DNA from: Cephalopachus bancanus
Lineage: Eukaryota > Chordata > Mammalia > Primates > Tarsiidae
Direction of reading: 5' to 3'
Length of the DNA: 64,000 nt
Assembly (NCBI GenBank): GCA_027257055.1
Contig: JAPVLO010000180.1
Location: forward strand, 558,001-622,000
How positions within the stretch are numbered: the stretch's first letter is position 1; each line of letters starts with the position of its first letter. A program made the position numbers and the translations under genes. The notes under the pieces are model-generated. The model had not been told where the DNA came from. It saw only the letters and a list, made by a program, of their open reading frames with translations, and ran no database searches. This document shows, one piece after another, positions 30,801 through 42,302 of the stretch.

Positions 30801-31404
30801 AAATAATTTTAGCAAGTATGACATGCATCTCCAAGAAGGGGGCAGAGTATTCTGCGTTTGCTGAGTAGATTTGACCCCAGAGCCCTCACCCAGAGTTGAG
30901 TGAGGGTTCAGAATTCCCCTGGAGCTCAGTCTGGGAGGTGTCAGGTCAAGGAGCACAGAGGAAGTGAGTGGAGCCTAGCCACAAGCTAGTGCAGCCTCAC
31001 CCTCCCTCGCTGTAGAGAGCTTGGGGCGGGATTGACTTGCTTTCTGTGTGCTTCCCTCCTTTGCAAACCTTGAGCTGCCGTTTCCTGAAATCTTCCTTTC
31101 AGGAAAGTTGTCTGAGCTACTCTCCTTAGGAGCTGTCTTCACGCAGGTCATCCATGCTGCTCACTCAGGGATGCACGCTTTTCTCCCGCATTTTTGTGGG
31201 CAAGGAACAGGTGAAAAGTTGGGGCTCGCTGGGGTCTGCGGAGTTCAAAGGAAAGTTCCCGAGACACCTGCAGGGCCAGGCCCAATTCTTTTGGGAGAGG
31301 CAGTGCACAGTCATTGGCCACATCATCGATTGGTTCAGAGGACAAGACTCAGGGGACGTTTGCCAAGCTCCACGCTCCAACCCACAAATGCAGGCATCCG
31401 TGCA

Positions 31405-31432
31405 CACACACACAAACACACACACACACACA
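31405..31432. repeat. (CA)n microsatellite
   Basis: ACACACAC run, interrupted once by AAACAC. Confidence 0.9.
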
Positions 31433-31524
31433 AATCCACAGTGGCTCCACTCATGGTGTCGTCTAATTTGCTAGGCTAATAATCTTCTGCAAACGAGGCC
31501 AACACACAAAAGCTGAATGAGCTA

Positions 31525-31810
31525 GGTGCAGTGGCTCACACCTGTAATCCCAGCACCTTGGGAGGTGGAGGCGAGAGAATTGCCTAAGTCCAGAGACTCT
31601 AGACCAGCCCGGGCAGCTTGGTGAGACCTCATCTCTACAATAAATCAAAAAATTAGCCAGGCGTGAAGGTGTGCACCTGTGGTTCCAGCTACTGAGAAGG
31701 CTGAGGCAGAAGGGTTGTCTGAGCCCAGCAAGTCAAGGCTGTGGTGGCCATGAGCGTGCCACTGCACTCCATCCTGGGCGACAAAGTAAGACTCTTACTC
31801 AAAAAAAATC
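31525..31810 (+). mobile_element. Alu, lineage type
   Basis: TAGGTGCAGTGGCTCACACC, CAATAAATC linker, short A tail. Confidence 0.92.
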
Positions 31811-32204
31811 TGAATGAGCACAGATGCACTCAGCCAGGAGCTCTGGGTCCTGGACAGGCCTGGAGGGCAGCCCCTCCAGGAGAGGCTCATGACCAGCACT
31901 TGTGCAGGAAACACAGCCCAGCGAAGCCAGCAGAGGCTGGGAATAATTGCCAAGTGACAGACTACAGGACTAGCTCTCCAAGATATGCTCATTCTAAATG
32001 CTCTAGGCATTCCCAAAACTCTGGAATGAAGTAAACCTGATTCCATGTGGTCCATTTTCTAGCACAATATGTTGCAAAGAACTGACCCCAGATGATACAG
32101 AGTATCTGAATAGACCAGCAGCCACAGAAACAGTGGATACTATGAGCAACCATCTTATCTACCCTCCTATCCCAAGAATCAAGGGTACGTGGTCCCTTAG
32201 GCTC

Positions 32205-32575
32205 ATTTTTTTTCCTTTTAATTTTTTTTTAATTTTGAAGATGTGGGGTACAATTCAGGGTTAGGGATGCAAATATTCATTATGCAGGTACCCTTGTGGA
32301 TGAGGTGTGCCCCCCCCTTCCCCAGGCAGACTCCCACTACTGCCAATCCCGCTTGCCCCCATCCCATCCCCCCGTGGTTTCCCGCTACTGACAATCATTC
32401 TCTTATAGTATTAGGATAATTGTTCAAGGTCTGCTTATGAGTGAGAACATATGATACTCAGTTCTTTGTTTCTGTGAAAGATCACTCAGTATTAGACTCT
32501 AAGTCGATCCAGGTTGCTGTGAAGTTCATGATTTTGTTCTTATGACTGCATAATAGTCCATGAAATTAAGCACAT
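32205..32575 (-). mobile_element. L1 3' end, antisense
   Basis: T-rich start, TTATGAGTGAGAACATATGATA and GACTGCATAATAGTCCATG are typical of L1 3'UTR/ORF2-end antisense text. Confidence 0.8.
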
Positions 32576-33104
32576 TTCTTTAAACCACTAAACTGTCGGC
32601 TAAATCCAAGCGTTCTCCACTCTGGTATGTACAGCAACACAGCTAGAACAAATTCACAACCTTGCTGCTGAATTACTAATGACCGTTAACCTCAACTGGT
32701 CTTTAATGCTGTCCAGCAATAAAATGGTGCTTACCTGGACCACTTCCCTCTTCTACTTCCCTTCCAGATGGCCCTGGGCTCCTCTCCCTCCTGAGCCGCC
32801 AGTCTCTCCCCATCCTCACTCTCAGTTAGTGCCCTGACTTCCCACGGAACCGGGAGAATAAAAACAGTCAAAAGTGAACACTGCCACTCCCGTCTGCATC
32901 TGCACCATGCCTAGCCCCCTTCCTGTTGCTGGCAATGGGCAGTCTGCACTCCTGCCTAAACGTACTCACACCCACATCCACACCAGATCCCATCCCCGGC
33001 CACTCACACAAGGACGTCACTCCCACAACTCTTCCCTCCCTGCTGGGGTATTTCCATCAGTGTTAAAATGTTAGCATTTCTCCATCCCCCCAAAATTATC
33101 TTGA

Positions 33105-33405
33105 CTCTGGTTGGGCACGGTGGCTCACGTCTGTAACCCCAACACTTTGGGAGGTCGAGGCAGGAGGAATGCTTGAGCCCAAGAATTCAAGACCAGCCTG
33201 GGCAACAGCAGGATCTTGTCTCTACGAGTTTAAAAAAAAAAATTAGCTGGGTGTGGTGGCACTTGCCTGTAGTCCCAGCTTCATGGGAGGCTGAGGTAGG
33301 AGGATCACCTAAGCCCAAGAGATCGAGGCTGTGGTGAGCCAAGATTGTGCCACTGCATACCAGCCTAGGCAACAGAGTAAGACCCCCCCAACTAAAAAAA
33401 GATTA
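33105..33405 (+). mobile_element. Alu (J-like)
   Basis: GTTGGGCACGGTGGCTCACG to a C-rich, A-rich tail. Confidence 0.9.
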
Positions 33406-35594
33406 TCTTGACTCCAGCGCATCTGACTTTTCTGCAGCCATTTATAGTAAAATCCCTCTAAAAAGTCACCCATGCTCCCTGATCCCAATTCCTCTTCTCC
33501 TATTACCTCTAAAGCTTGAACCTGGCTCAGGCCTCGCCCCCACCACTTGGTCCAGGTGGTCTCCATGGGACAACACCTGCCCTCAGCCCTTGCCACCTCC
33601 TCGAAGCCCCTCTGATTCTCCTCCTCCCTCACTGTCCCTAGAACTCATAGTGGGAGAGCCTCTGGGTTCAGTTATCTGGACCGCTTCCTTCCTGCTTCTC
33701 TAAATCACTCCGTGATCATCTCACCTACCCGCAAGCCTCCAAAGCCATCTACCTGGGATTCTCGGATCTCTGCCTCCAGCCTGAGCCTCCTGGAAGCGGA
33801 GGATTGTCTGAGAAGATTGTCTGATTTGCCTCCGGACCAATCAGAGACAGAGGCAGAAGCTGGAAGAAATGGGTGTTTAATCTTATCCTGCAGGATCAGG
33901 AAGCTGGTTGGTGTATTCCCGCCATGCCCCACTGTGCAACTCAGAATGTGTATCCCGTAGCCCCTGCCCCAGCCTATGGCTAAGTTAAGGGCACGACTCA
34001 AGATCTCCTAAACCCTTCACCCGTTCCAAGGCCGAATTAGCAAGGCCTATGGGCAGTTTCAACATGGCCCAAGATTTCCTAATCATGTTGACATTTTAGA
34101 GTAACTTTTGAGGTTTGGACTTTAAATTTTATAGTTCCTTGGGGTAGGGGGGGAGCTACCTTGGTACGTTTAGATAAACAACTTTGAATCAAATATGAGA
34201 AATATAAGAAAGCCCTGTTTCCCAAGCCTTGGCCCATAATATTCCATGAACAGTCTATATCCTGAGACACCTGGAAGGCATCTCAAACACAGCATGTCCA
34301 ACAGGAACCCTCAGGCCTCCCCAGATCCATACCTGCTTAGTCTTCTGTCTCAATAAATGGCGGGCGAATCCTTCCAGTCACTCCAGCCAAACATGCCTCA
34401 GCTGTGATGTCCTCCGTCTTCTCCCACATCCAACAGACCCCAGGACTCCACTTGGAAGGTTTTTCCCAGATCCTGCCTCCTCTGAGTACCGGCATCGCCC
34501 CCACCGTGTTTCACCAGAAACAAGCCACCTGGAATGCCCCCCGGGGACCCTTCAATTTGTTCATTACAGAGATGAGCCCTTGCTCCCAAGGCCCCCTTCA
34601 CCTCCTGATGTGAATCCATATCACTCTCCCCTGGCCTGGTCCCTCCTCATTCTGATCCTGGAGGCTGTAGCTACCCCACCATGTTGGCTTCTGATTGACC
34701 CCTGTTCCGGAAAGACCTCTAAGGCATCCAGTGTATCTTCTGTCGCTGGTGCCCTTAGGTCAGAACAACCCTGCCATTATCTGCTTCAGTGTCCCACAGG
34801 CTCCTTGGGAGCGTGACGCCCTGCTCTGTGGTGCTCCAGTAGGCCTGGGGTCATGGGGCAGGAACTTGCCATCGCCTCATGGCTTCTGCTGCTATGTCCT
34901 GATTAAATGTTTCTTTCTGGGAAATGTGGGCCTCTTTCTTTGGCCTCTCATCTTGCTCAGACTTTGGGGGTAGGTTTGCATAAACCAGCCACCCGCAAGA
35001 CACCCTCCCACTGTCCTTTGAGCCCCCAGGCATGCCCCACCTCAGGGCGCTCACATTCGGGGTTCCCTCTGCTGCTCTCTCAGGGGTGCCTGCCACCCCC
35101 CCAACATTCGCCCAAGTCTTGGGCAAATGTCGCTGTCTCTGTGAGGCCTCCCAGACGGCCCTACCATCTGACATGTTCTCTGTCTTAACGACGTATTTGT
35201 GTACAGCCTGCCTTCCCCCACTGAGATAAAAGGATTTCTGTCTCTGGATCATTGCTCCCTGTGTTCCCGGTGCCAGGACTTAATACATACTTGTTGGATA
35301 AATGCATGATAAATTCTGAAACTATTTAAACTTTTTCAGAGCCAGACAAAGGATAAAAGTGTCAAAATCTTTGTACAAAGCCAGAATAGCACAAATAACA
35401 AATCTGACAAATATCAAAGTGAAAAAAAAACTACAAATTTGTCTTATTTTAAGTATTTTATATAAAATATTAGCAAAGAAAGCTCAACAGTGCATTAAAA
35501 GGCTAATACATCATGACTAATTGAGGCACATTCAACCCAGAAATGCAAGCAAGCATGGCCCAACACAAATCTACAGCTATAGGTCACCACATTT
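33406..35594. other. Intergenic, no gene seen
   Basis: Mostly unique DNA. An L2-like tail (CTTGTTGGATAAATGCATG) ends near 35310. 33890-34280 is AT-rich and may be an old LTR, family not recognised. Confidence 0.4.
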
Positions 35595-35596
35595 AA

Positions 35597-35839
35597 TGGC
35601 CAGACACAGCAGCTCATACCTGTAATCCCAGCACTTTGTGAGGCCGAGGAAGGAGGATCACTTGAGGTAACATAGTAAAACCTTGTGGCTACAAAAACTA
35701 AAAAATTAACCAGGTTTGTTGGCACACACCTGCTGTCCTGTCTACTCAGGAGGCTGAGATAGAAGGATCCCTTGAGCTGAGGAGGTCGACATTAGAGTGA
35801 ACCATGATCACAACCTGGGTGACAGAACAAGACTTTCTC

Positions 35840-35873
<34 letters not shown>

Positions 35874-35875
35874 TC
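35597..35875 (+). mobile_element. Alu with (AAT)n tail
   Basis: GGCCAGACACAGCAGCTCATACC through AATAATAAT (35841-35873). Confidence 0.88.
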
Positions 35876-36149
35876 ACCACATTTATACATCAAAAGTGAA
35901 TCTAAAATATTTTCAATAAGTTTTTTTAAGAAAATAGAAATAAGATAATTTAATAACAAGGGTGATTGCATGCTTAATATATGAAAGCCTCCACTTTTTC
36001 AATATCATAGTAAAAGACTCTCCAAGCAGTGTATAAACACAAAAGATGAAAATAAAACATAATAAACTTAATTATACAAATTATAAACTCTGCAGTGAAA
36101 AAGTTCAAACAAAGATAATTTAAAACTAAGTTATAAAATATTCCTTACA

Positions 36150-36318
36150 ATTTTTTTTTTTAGTTGGAGTCTGACTCTGTCACCTAGGCTGGAGTACAGT
36201 GGCACAATCGCATGATCACGGCTCACTACAGCCTTGAACTCCTGGGCTCAGGCGATCCTCCTGCCTCAGGCTCCCAAAGTGCTGGGATTACAGGCATCAG
36301 TCACAGTGCCCAGCCCAC
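36150..36318 (-). mobile_element. Alu monomer, antisense
   Basis: T tract, GAGTCTGACTCTGTCACC, GTGCTGGGATTACAGGCATC. Confidence 0.88.
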
Positions 36319-36339
36319 AAAATGTTTTAAAAGACAAAA

Positions 36340-36588
36340 ATCGAACCGGGCTTGGTGGCTCATGTCTGTCATCCCAGCACTTTGTGTAGCAGAAGGGAGA
36401 GGATTGCCTGAGTTCAGGGTCTTGATTTAAATTAAAATTTAAAATTTAAAATTAGCTGGATGTGGTGGTGTGTACCTGTAGTTCTAGCCACTTGGAAGCC
36501 TGAGGCAGAAGGATTGCCTGAGCCCAGCAGGTCAAGGCTGCAGTGGTTGTTAGTTAGAGTGAGACTCTAACTAAGGAAAAAAAAAAAA
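36340..36588 (+). mobile_element. Alu, internally shortened
   Basis: CCGGGCTTGGTGGCTCATG; left arm truncated, AAATTTAAAATTT linker. Confidence 0.85.
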
Positions 36589-36594
36589 AATCCC

Positions 36595-36682
36595 AGCCAG
36601 GCGTGGTAGTGATGACTGTAATTCCAGCACTTTGAGAGGCTCAGGTGGGAGGATTGCTTGAGCCCAGGAGTTCGAGATCACC
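36595..36682 (+). mobile_element. Alu left-arm fragment
   Basis: GCCAGGCGTGGTAGTGATGAC to GAGTTCGAGATCA; begins directly after the tail of the previous Alu. Confidence 0.8.
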
Positions 36683-37179
36683 CCCTCCAGCCAACTTCAA
36701 GACTACTGGTCCTCAAAGCAGGTGCCAGTTTCTGGGATGTTTTGGAAAGGTGTAGGAGCATTTATTGTTTCAGTGATTGGGGTATTACTGGGATTTGGGG
36801 AGTGGGAAAGAAGGTTTATTGTCCTGCAAAACAAACAAACAAGCAAAAAGGAATTTACTGCATCTGCGTACAACACAATGCTTTAATCCTGGTGGGTGTT
36901 CATATAAGTGAAAAATCCTGTTTCCTGTGGTCTAAGTCAAGTATACAATGCCACTAGTAGTTATGCAGGTTATATGCTGTCCAATCTCGGGATGCTATCC
37001 ACATTCCAGAAATCATAGATTTCGATATTTATTGTGCCATTTTTCTGGCAGATGGCAATGAAGTGTGTTGTTCTAACAAAATTGGTGTCATGTGATAGTT
37101 TTTCTAAAGCGTGGAGGCAAAGTATCCTGAGGGAGTCCTTCTTCTAATTTGCATGCAGATGACATATGGGACTTTTGTA

Positions 37180-37305
37180 GGTTTTTTTGTTTGTTTGTTT
37201 GTTTGAGTCAAGGGTCTCACTCTGTTGCCCTGGCTGGAGTGCAGCGGCACGATCATGGCTCACCGCAGCCTCAACCTCCTGGAGTCAGGCAACCCTCCCA
37301 GCTGG
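37180..37305 (-). mobile_element. Alu left-arm fragment, antisense
   Basis: (GTTT)n, then GGGTCTCACTCTGTTGCCC to GGCTCACCGCAGCCTCAACC. Confidence 0.8.
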
Positions 37306-37384
37306 ACTTAAAGCCAGCTTAGCTCAAGGCTGGTGGTAGAGGAGCATTTGGGTTTGAGCAACGCAGGAGAAGAAAATGACAATG

Positions 37385-37672
37385 CTAGCCGGACTCAGTG
37401 GCTCAGCCTGTAATCCCGCGCCTTTGGGAGGCTGAGGTGAGTGGATTGCCTGAGCCCGCAGGTTCGAGACCCGCCTGGGCAGCGAGACCTCATCTCTACA
37501 ATAAATCAAAAAATCAGCCGGGCATGGTAGTGCATGCCTGTAATCCCGGCTACTTGGAAGGCTGAGGCGAAAGGATCGCCGGAGCCCAGCAGGTCGAGAC
37601 TGCGGTGGCTGGGAGCAGCCACTGCACTCCAGTCTGGGAGACAGAGTGAGACTCCAACTCAAAAAAAAAAGA
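37385..37672 (+). mobile_element. Alu, young-looking lineage type
   Basis: GCCGGACTCAGTGGCTCAGC, CAATAAATC linker, GCCGGGCATGGTAGTGCATG, GACTCCAACTC plus A10. One of the least decayed copies in the window. Confidence 0.93.
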
Positions 37673-38254
37673 AAGTGACAATGCTGGTGTGTGCACAGAC
37701 AGAGGAACCTCCCCCCACACACATGCCATCTTATACCAGGGCACCCTCCCCTTCACCAGCACGACAGAGCAGAGTCCAAAATGTTGCTCACGTTTGCTTT
37801 AGGGAAGAAGAACCCAGTAACAGATTCCCCAACGGGTTCACTGACCCCCAAAGGGCTGGGCCACTGGGCTGACAGAGCCCTTCAGAGCTGGTTTGGCTCC
37901 AAATCCTCATCTGCTGTGGGTGGGCTTGGGTGGTGTGCACTCTGTGTCCTCTGTCAGCTTCTGCTGCCCCTCTCTGTCACACTGTCCAGGCACTCAGGGG
38001 TCAGAACTGACTTCTAGGAACCAGGGGTGGCCCAACAGTCACCAGCTACCATGGACCCCACACGACTGCCATGGGGAAGTGAGGTGTCTGCTTGTCTGGG
38101 GACAGGGTTTGCAGCCAGCAAAACCTCCATGGCGAGAGGATTGCGAGGCCTGCCTGGCTCCCGCCCATTCCCCTCGGTCACTCTACTGCAGGGAGTGCCA
38201 GGAGGAATTTGAACCTGAAGGCTGCCACATCTGAGTTGGCTGAGCACCACCACA

Positions 38255-38504
38255 CTCGCACAAGCCAGTGTTCAGAGTCCCCGGAGCTCCAGTACATCCC
38301 TCACAGTGCCCAGAGAACAGAACCAAAGGAATGTGTGTCTGTAAAGAGGGAGATTTACTTTAAGGCAGTAGCGTGAGCCTGGAGGCAGCTTGGTGGCCAA
38401 AGTCCCTCGTTTCCTTAGGCGGTCAATCCTTTTCTATTAAGGTCTTCAACTGGTGGGATGAGGCCCACCCACAGTATGGGGGGGCAGCTGGTTTACCCAA
38501 AGCC
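38255..38504 (+). repeat. Inverted duplication, arm 1 (250 bp)
   Basis: Reverse complement of 39493-39742; reading both arms base by base I find two mismatches in 250 (A/G in CTCCAGTAC, G/A in CTGGTGGGATG). Spacer of 988 bp holds an Alu. Confidence 0.95.
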
Positions 38505-38906
38505 ATCCAGGGACTCTCGGGAAGCCGGCGGAGCTAGCTTCCTCCTGGAGGGAGTGAGGGACAGTGCGGCCTGGGAGGTGGGATAGAGGCAGGAGTAACC
38601 TCGGGTATGGGGTAAGGGCTGAATTTGCCCAAAGGACTTGCTGGGATAGCATGGGTGACAGGGGTGGCCCCAGGGGCTGGTGCGGGGCCAGCTGCTTGGT
38701 GACAGGCCGGAGACACCTCCACCAACATAGCCAGAACACGCCAACACACGAGGGGTCCCACGGCTGTCAGAGAAAATATGGGCGACCAGCGTGGGCTGAT
38801 ACAGCAAAAAGGCCAGATTTTCTGCTAAGTAAAGAAAAAAGCAAGACACAGAAAAGCATATGAGTGTGTGGAGTCAGTTGCTGCTTACATTTTTAAAGAG
38901 AAAATG

Positions 38907-39190
38907 CTAAGGCCAGGTGCCATGGCTCAGGCCTATAATCCCAGCACTTTGGGAAGCAGAGGTGGGAGGATTGCTTGAGCCCAGGAATTGGAGACAAGCC
39001 TGGGCAACATAGCAAAGCGCCATCTCTACAAAAAAAGAAAAAGAAAAATTAGCCAGGTGTGGTGGCGTCTGTAGTCCCAGCTACTCAGGAGGCTGAGGCA
39101 GGAGGATCGCCAGAGCCCAGAGGCTATGGTGAGCCATTGCATACCACGCTGGGAGACAGAGACCGCATCTCAAAAAAATAAATTAAATAA
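38907..39190 (+). mobile_element. Alu (J-like) in palindrome spacer
   Basis: GGCCAGGTGCCATGGCTCAGG to ATCTCAAAAAAATAAATT. Confidence 0.9.
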
Positions 39191-39492
39191 AGGGAAAATG
39201 CTTATACATTCATGAACTATCTTTGAAAGCATTCCCAAGAAACAGGTCTTTTCAAGGTGTGGCTTTCTAGGCCTTTTGAATTGTTCGCCCTGTGAAAGTA
39301 TCAATAAATGAATAATGTTAAAAAGTTGTGGTGGGGGGAGCAGTCAGTTGTGCCAGGGGTCACCTTCCAATCCCAAGTAGGGTGGTTTTTTGTCAATTTG
39401 GCTGTGCCACAGCAGTCAGACAGTTGGTCAAACATTATTCTAGATGTTTCTGTGAGGGTGTTTTCCAGATCAGACTAACATTTAAATCAATA

Positions 39493-39742
39493 GGCTTTGG
39501 GTAAACCAGCTGCCCCCCCATACTGTGGGTGGGCCTCATCTCACCAGTTGAAGACCTTAATAGAAAAGGATTGACCGCCTAAGGAAACGAGGGACTTTGG
39601 CCACCAAGCTGCCTCCAGGCTCACGCTACTGCCTTAAAGTAAATCTCCCTCTTTACAGACACACATTCCTTTGGTTCTGTTCTCTGGGCACTGTGAGGGA
39701 TGTACCGGAGCTCCGGGGACTCTGAACACTGGCTTGTGCGAG
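39493..39742 (-). repeat. Inverted duplication, arm 2 (250 bp)
   Basis: Partner of 38255-38504. This arm continues upstream (39360-39492) in text that looks like one interspersed repeat ('ggtcaaacattattctagatg'), so arm 2 is probably the original and arm 1 the copy. Confidence 0.95.
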
Positions 39743-40808
39743 AACAGAGGTGAGGGGCCTTTGCTACCTGTGGAGGATGGGGGTCTGAGAATCACTTGTG
39801 TGGGCCGTGGTCACTGACCACGCTCTGAGGGCAGAGCTGTGAGGGGGCGGGTCTAGCCAGGCGGGCCTCTCAGTGCTTGGCACAAGCCCACCCGTGCTTC
39901 TCACATGGACACCTCAAACACTCCCAAGCACGAACTGGTGGGTTCATCTGCTTCCTCCTGGTCCCTCCTCAGTCTTTTCCTTTTTCCTCTTCCCTCTCCA
40001 AGTCCTGTCCCTTCCACGTCTTCGTTGTGAACAAGGTGACACCAAGAAGGCGAAAATAAAGATGCTGCTGGTTTCTCCCCAATAGGCTCCTGTCTGCCCA
40101 TTTCAGTTCCTGGCCGGGGCTTCTGGGGCCAGCAGGTCTGCTGAGCAGGAAGATGGTCAATCTGCCGGTTACTTTGTCTCCAAGACCCAGACGATGCGTT
40201 GGACCCTGTTTCCAACTTCTGTTGTTCAACCCAATTAAACCGGGAGACTCAAGTCAAGGTGTCTGGAGATGACCCCTTGGACCTACAGGCCCTCGTCCTT
40301 GTGGAAATCCAGCCCCATGCCCACCGGCAGGATGGATGAGGGAAGAGCGTGCACCTGGAATCGCCTGACTTTATGTCAGAAACTCACAGAGCAATCACGG
40401 CTATTCCGCCAAATCAGTCAGTGGGTTCTGCATCCAGGCAAAGTCGTGCATGTTGTCCGGCCCTGACACTGCCCCAGCTACACACAGAAGAATTAGCGAG
40501 ACCAGGACCCTGTTGCAGGGGCAGGCGGAACGAGTGAGTGCTCCCTCAGCTCACTGGTCTGGGGCCATCATGCAGCCAAGATGTAGCCACTGGTTGGGAG
40601 CTGCCACGGCCCCGCTGAGCCAGCCGGTAAGAACTGGGCATGATCTCCACGTGGCTGGCCACTGTCCTTATCAGCACGGGCAGGATAACAACACTCAGTG
40701 CAGTGTCTCTGTGGCCCTCAGGGCACATCCACGTGGCAATGGCTGCCGCCATAGCCCTGACCTCACTCCCTACAAAGCCTCAGCAGGGAAAGCAGAGTCT
40801 TCAGAACT
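39743..40808. other. Intergenic, no gene seen
   Basis: Unique, GC-moderate DNA with overlapping short open frames of no recognisable content. Confidence 0.45.
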
Positions 40809-40816
40809 CTCTAGCC

Positions 40817-41433
40817 CAGGGGTCCTCAAACTTTTAAAACAGGGGGCCGGTTCACTGTCCCTCAGACCGTTGGAGGGGGGACTATAGTTTAAAAAAAAAA
40901 CCATGAACAAATTCCTATGCACACTGCACATATCTTATTTTGAAGTGAACAAACAAAACGGGAACAAATACAATATTTAAAATGAAGAACAAGTAAAGTT
41001 AAATCAGCAAACTTACCAGTATTTCAATGGGAACTATGGGCCTGCTTTTGGCTAATGAGATGGTCAGTGTCCGGTTCCATATTTGTCACTGCTAGTCGTA
41101 ACAAGTGATGCAAGTGTGCATCAGTTAGTCTAGATCTGGTTGGAGACTTCAGATGTTTCATTCTGGAAAAAGTCTGTTCACAAACATAAGTGCTGCCAAA
41201 GATGGTTGCCGTTTTGAGTGCATGGTTCCTGAGATTACTGAGAGGAGGAGTCGAGAGACAGAGAGAAGGAGGGGAGTCGGAGAGTGCGACGCACATTCCA
41301 CACATGCGCACTGCGGCCCGGACGAGTCGGCTGCTAGGCAGGACAGGCAGCGGTGGCAAAAACACCCAGTGGGACGGATAAATGTCCTCGGCGGGCCACA
41401 TGTGGTCCGCGGGCTGTAGTTTGAGGACCCCTG
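40817..41433 (-). mobile_element. hAT DNA transposon, internally deleted (617 bp)
   Basis: Perfect 16-bp terminal inverted repeats CAGGGGTCCTCAAACT and a perfect 8-bp target duplication CTCTAGCC on each side (40809-40816, 41434-41441), both hallmarks of hAT cut-and-paste elements. On the minus strand the middle encodes the C-terminal end of a hAT transposase. The subterminal text (GCGGGCCACATG, CTCGGCGGGCC) recalls the OposCharlie1/Charlie group; that name is from memory and unverified. Most of the transposase is missing, so the copy is non-autonomous. Confidence 0.93.
41024..41275 (-). pseudogene. hAT transposase C-terminal remnant
   Basis: About 80 codons open on the minus strand ending in TGA/TAA-type stop at 41024, with the C-terminal dimerisation region pattern: EQTFSRMK, then KSPTRSRLTDAHL, then MEPDTDHL. 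The catalytic DDE part and the zinc-finger N-terminus are absent. The frame remains open upstream only by chance into the 5' end of the element. Confidence 0.85.
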
Positions 41434-41441
41434 CTCTAGCC

Positions 41442-42302
41442 TGTGGAGATTCCAAACCTGGCAAAGCTCGAATTCTTCCAGGAATCCCTCGGCCTGGCTG
41501 CCGGTTCTGCCGCCTCCTCTCAGCTTGCTCTGAGACATGCAGAGACTCTCTAGGAAGGCTGCGAATCCTACCCTGCGGGTCTCCCAGTCGGAGTGGGATC
41601 CCTCCTGTGCCCTGGGTGGGGCTCTCCCTGCAAGGCTGAATCAAATAATGAAGGAACCCATTGCCAGCTCTCTCCGCCAGGTCCCTGCAACTGCCGGAAG
41701 TCCCCATCTGAGGTTAGATCTAGGCCTCGCACAGCTGTGAGCAGGGGTAGGGGACATTTTTTTTGCATTGCCTGGAATGCAGGCTCTCTGAGTCTGATTC
41801 CATGAGAGTTATCATTTTACAACATCTTAAGTGGGCGATAAATTACAGCAATGGAAGATGATGGTTTCTCCATATGCAAATAAACTCTGTCCTCCCCTCC
41901 CCCCCCATGTAAAAACAGTTTCAACACCTCCCCGTGCTCTTTTCTTTCAATATTCTTGATGTGTCTTTGGGTTGTCCTTCGAACCAGTTTTCTCTCTAAT
42001 GAGCTAAATAAAGTCTTGTCATGTATCCACTTTTAAAAAGTCGGTTGCTGCCCATTCCCCCCTGCAGGATCTATTTCTGCACCGTCACCCTTGCGTGTCC
42101 AAGTCCCGAAGACTGTCAGCACGGCTTCTCTGCTGCTGGCCCAACACCCCTACTTACCTTAGTATAGCACAGTGCCCAGGTGCCTCAGATCTGACAGGCC
42201 TTGCAGGAATCCCTTCTCCAAGGCGGTATGCCTCTGTGTCCTGCACAGGCTGCATAATCTTGCCTGTCTTCATTTTCCTCACCTGTACTGTGAGAAGAGG
42301 AA
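41442..42302. other. Intergenic, no gene seen
   Basis: Unique or very old sequence between the hAT element and the L1 tail; a C-rich run (41898-41907) is the only simple feature. Confidence 0.45.

Noticed and set aside
39873..40085. Open frame with hydrophobic stretch as a small gene
   Set aside because: 71 codons at most, no family recognised, overlapping frames on both strands, and no splice or promoter context.
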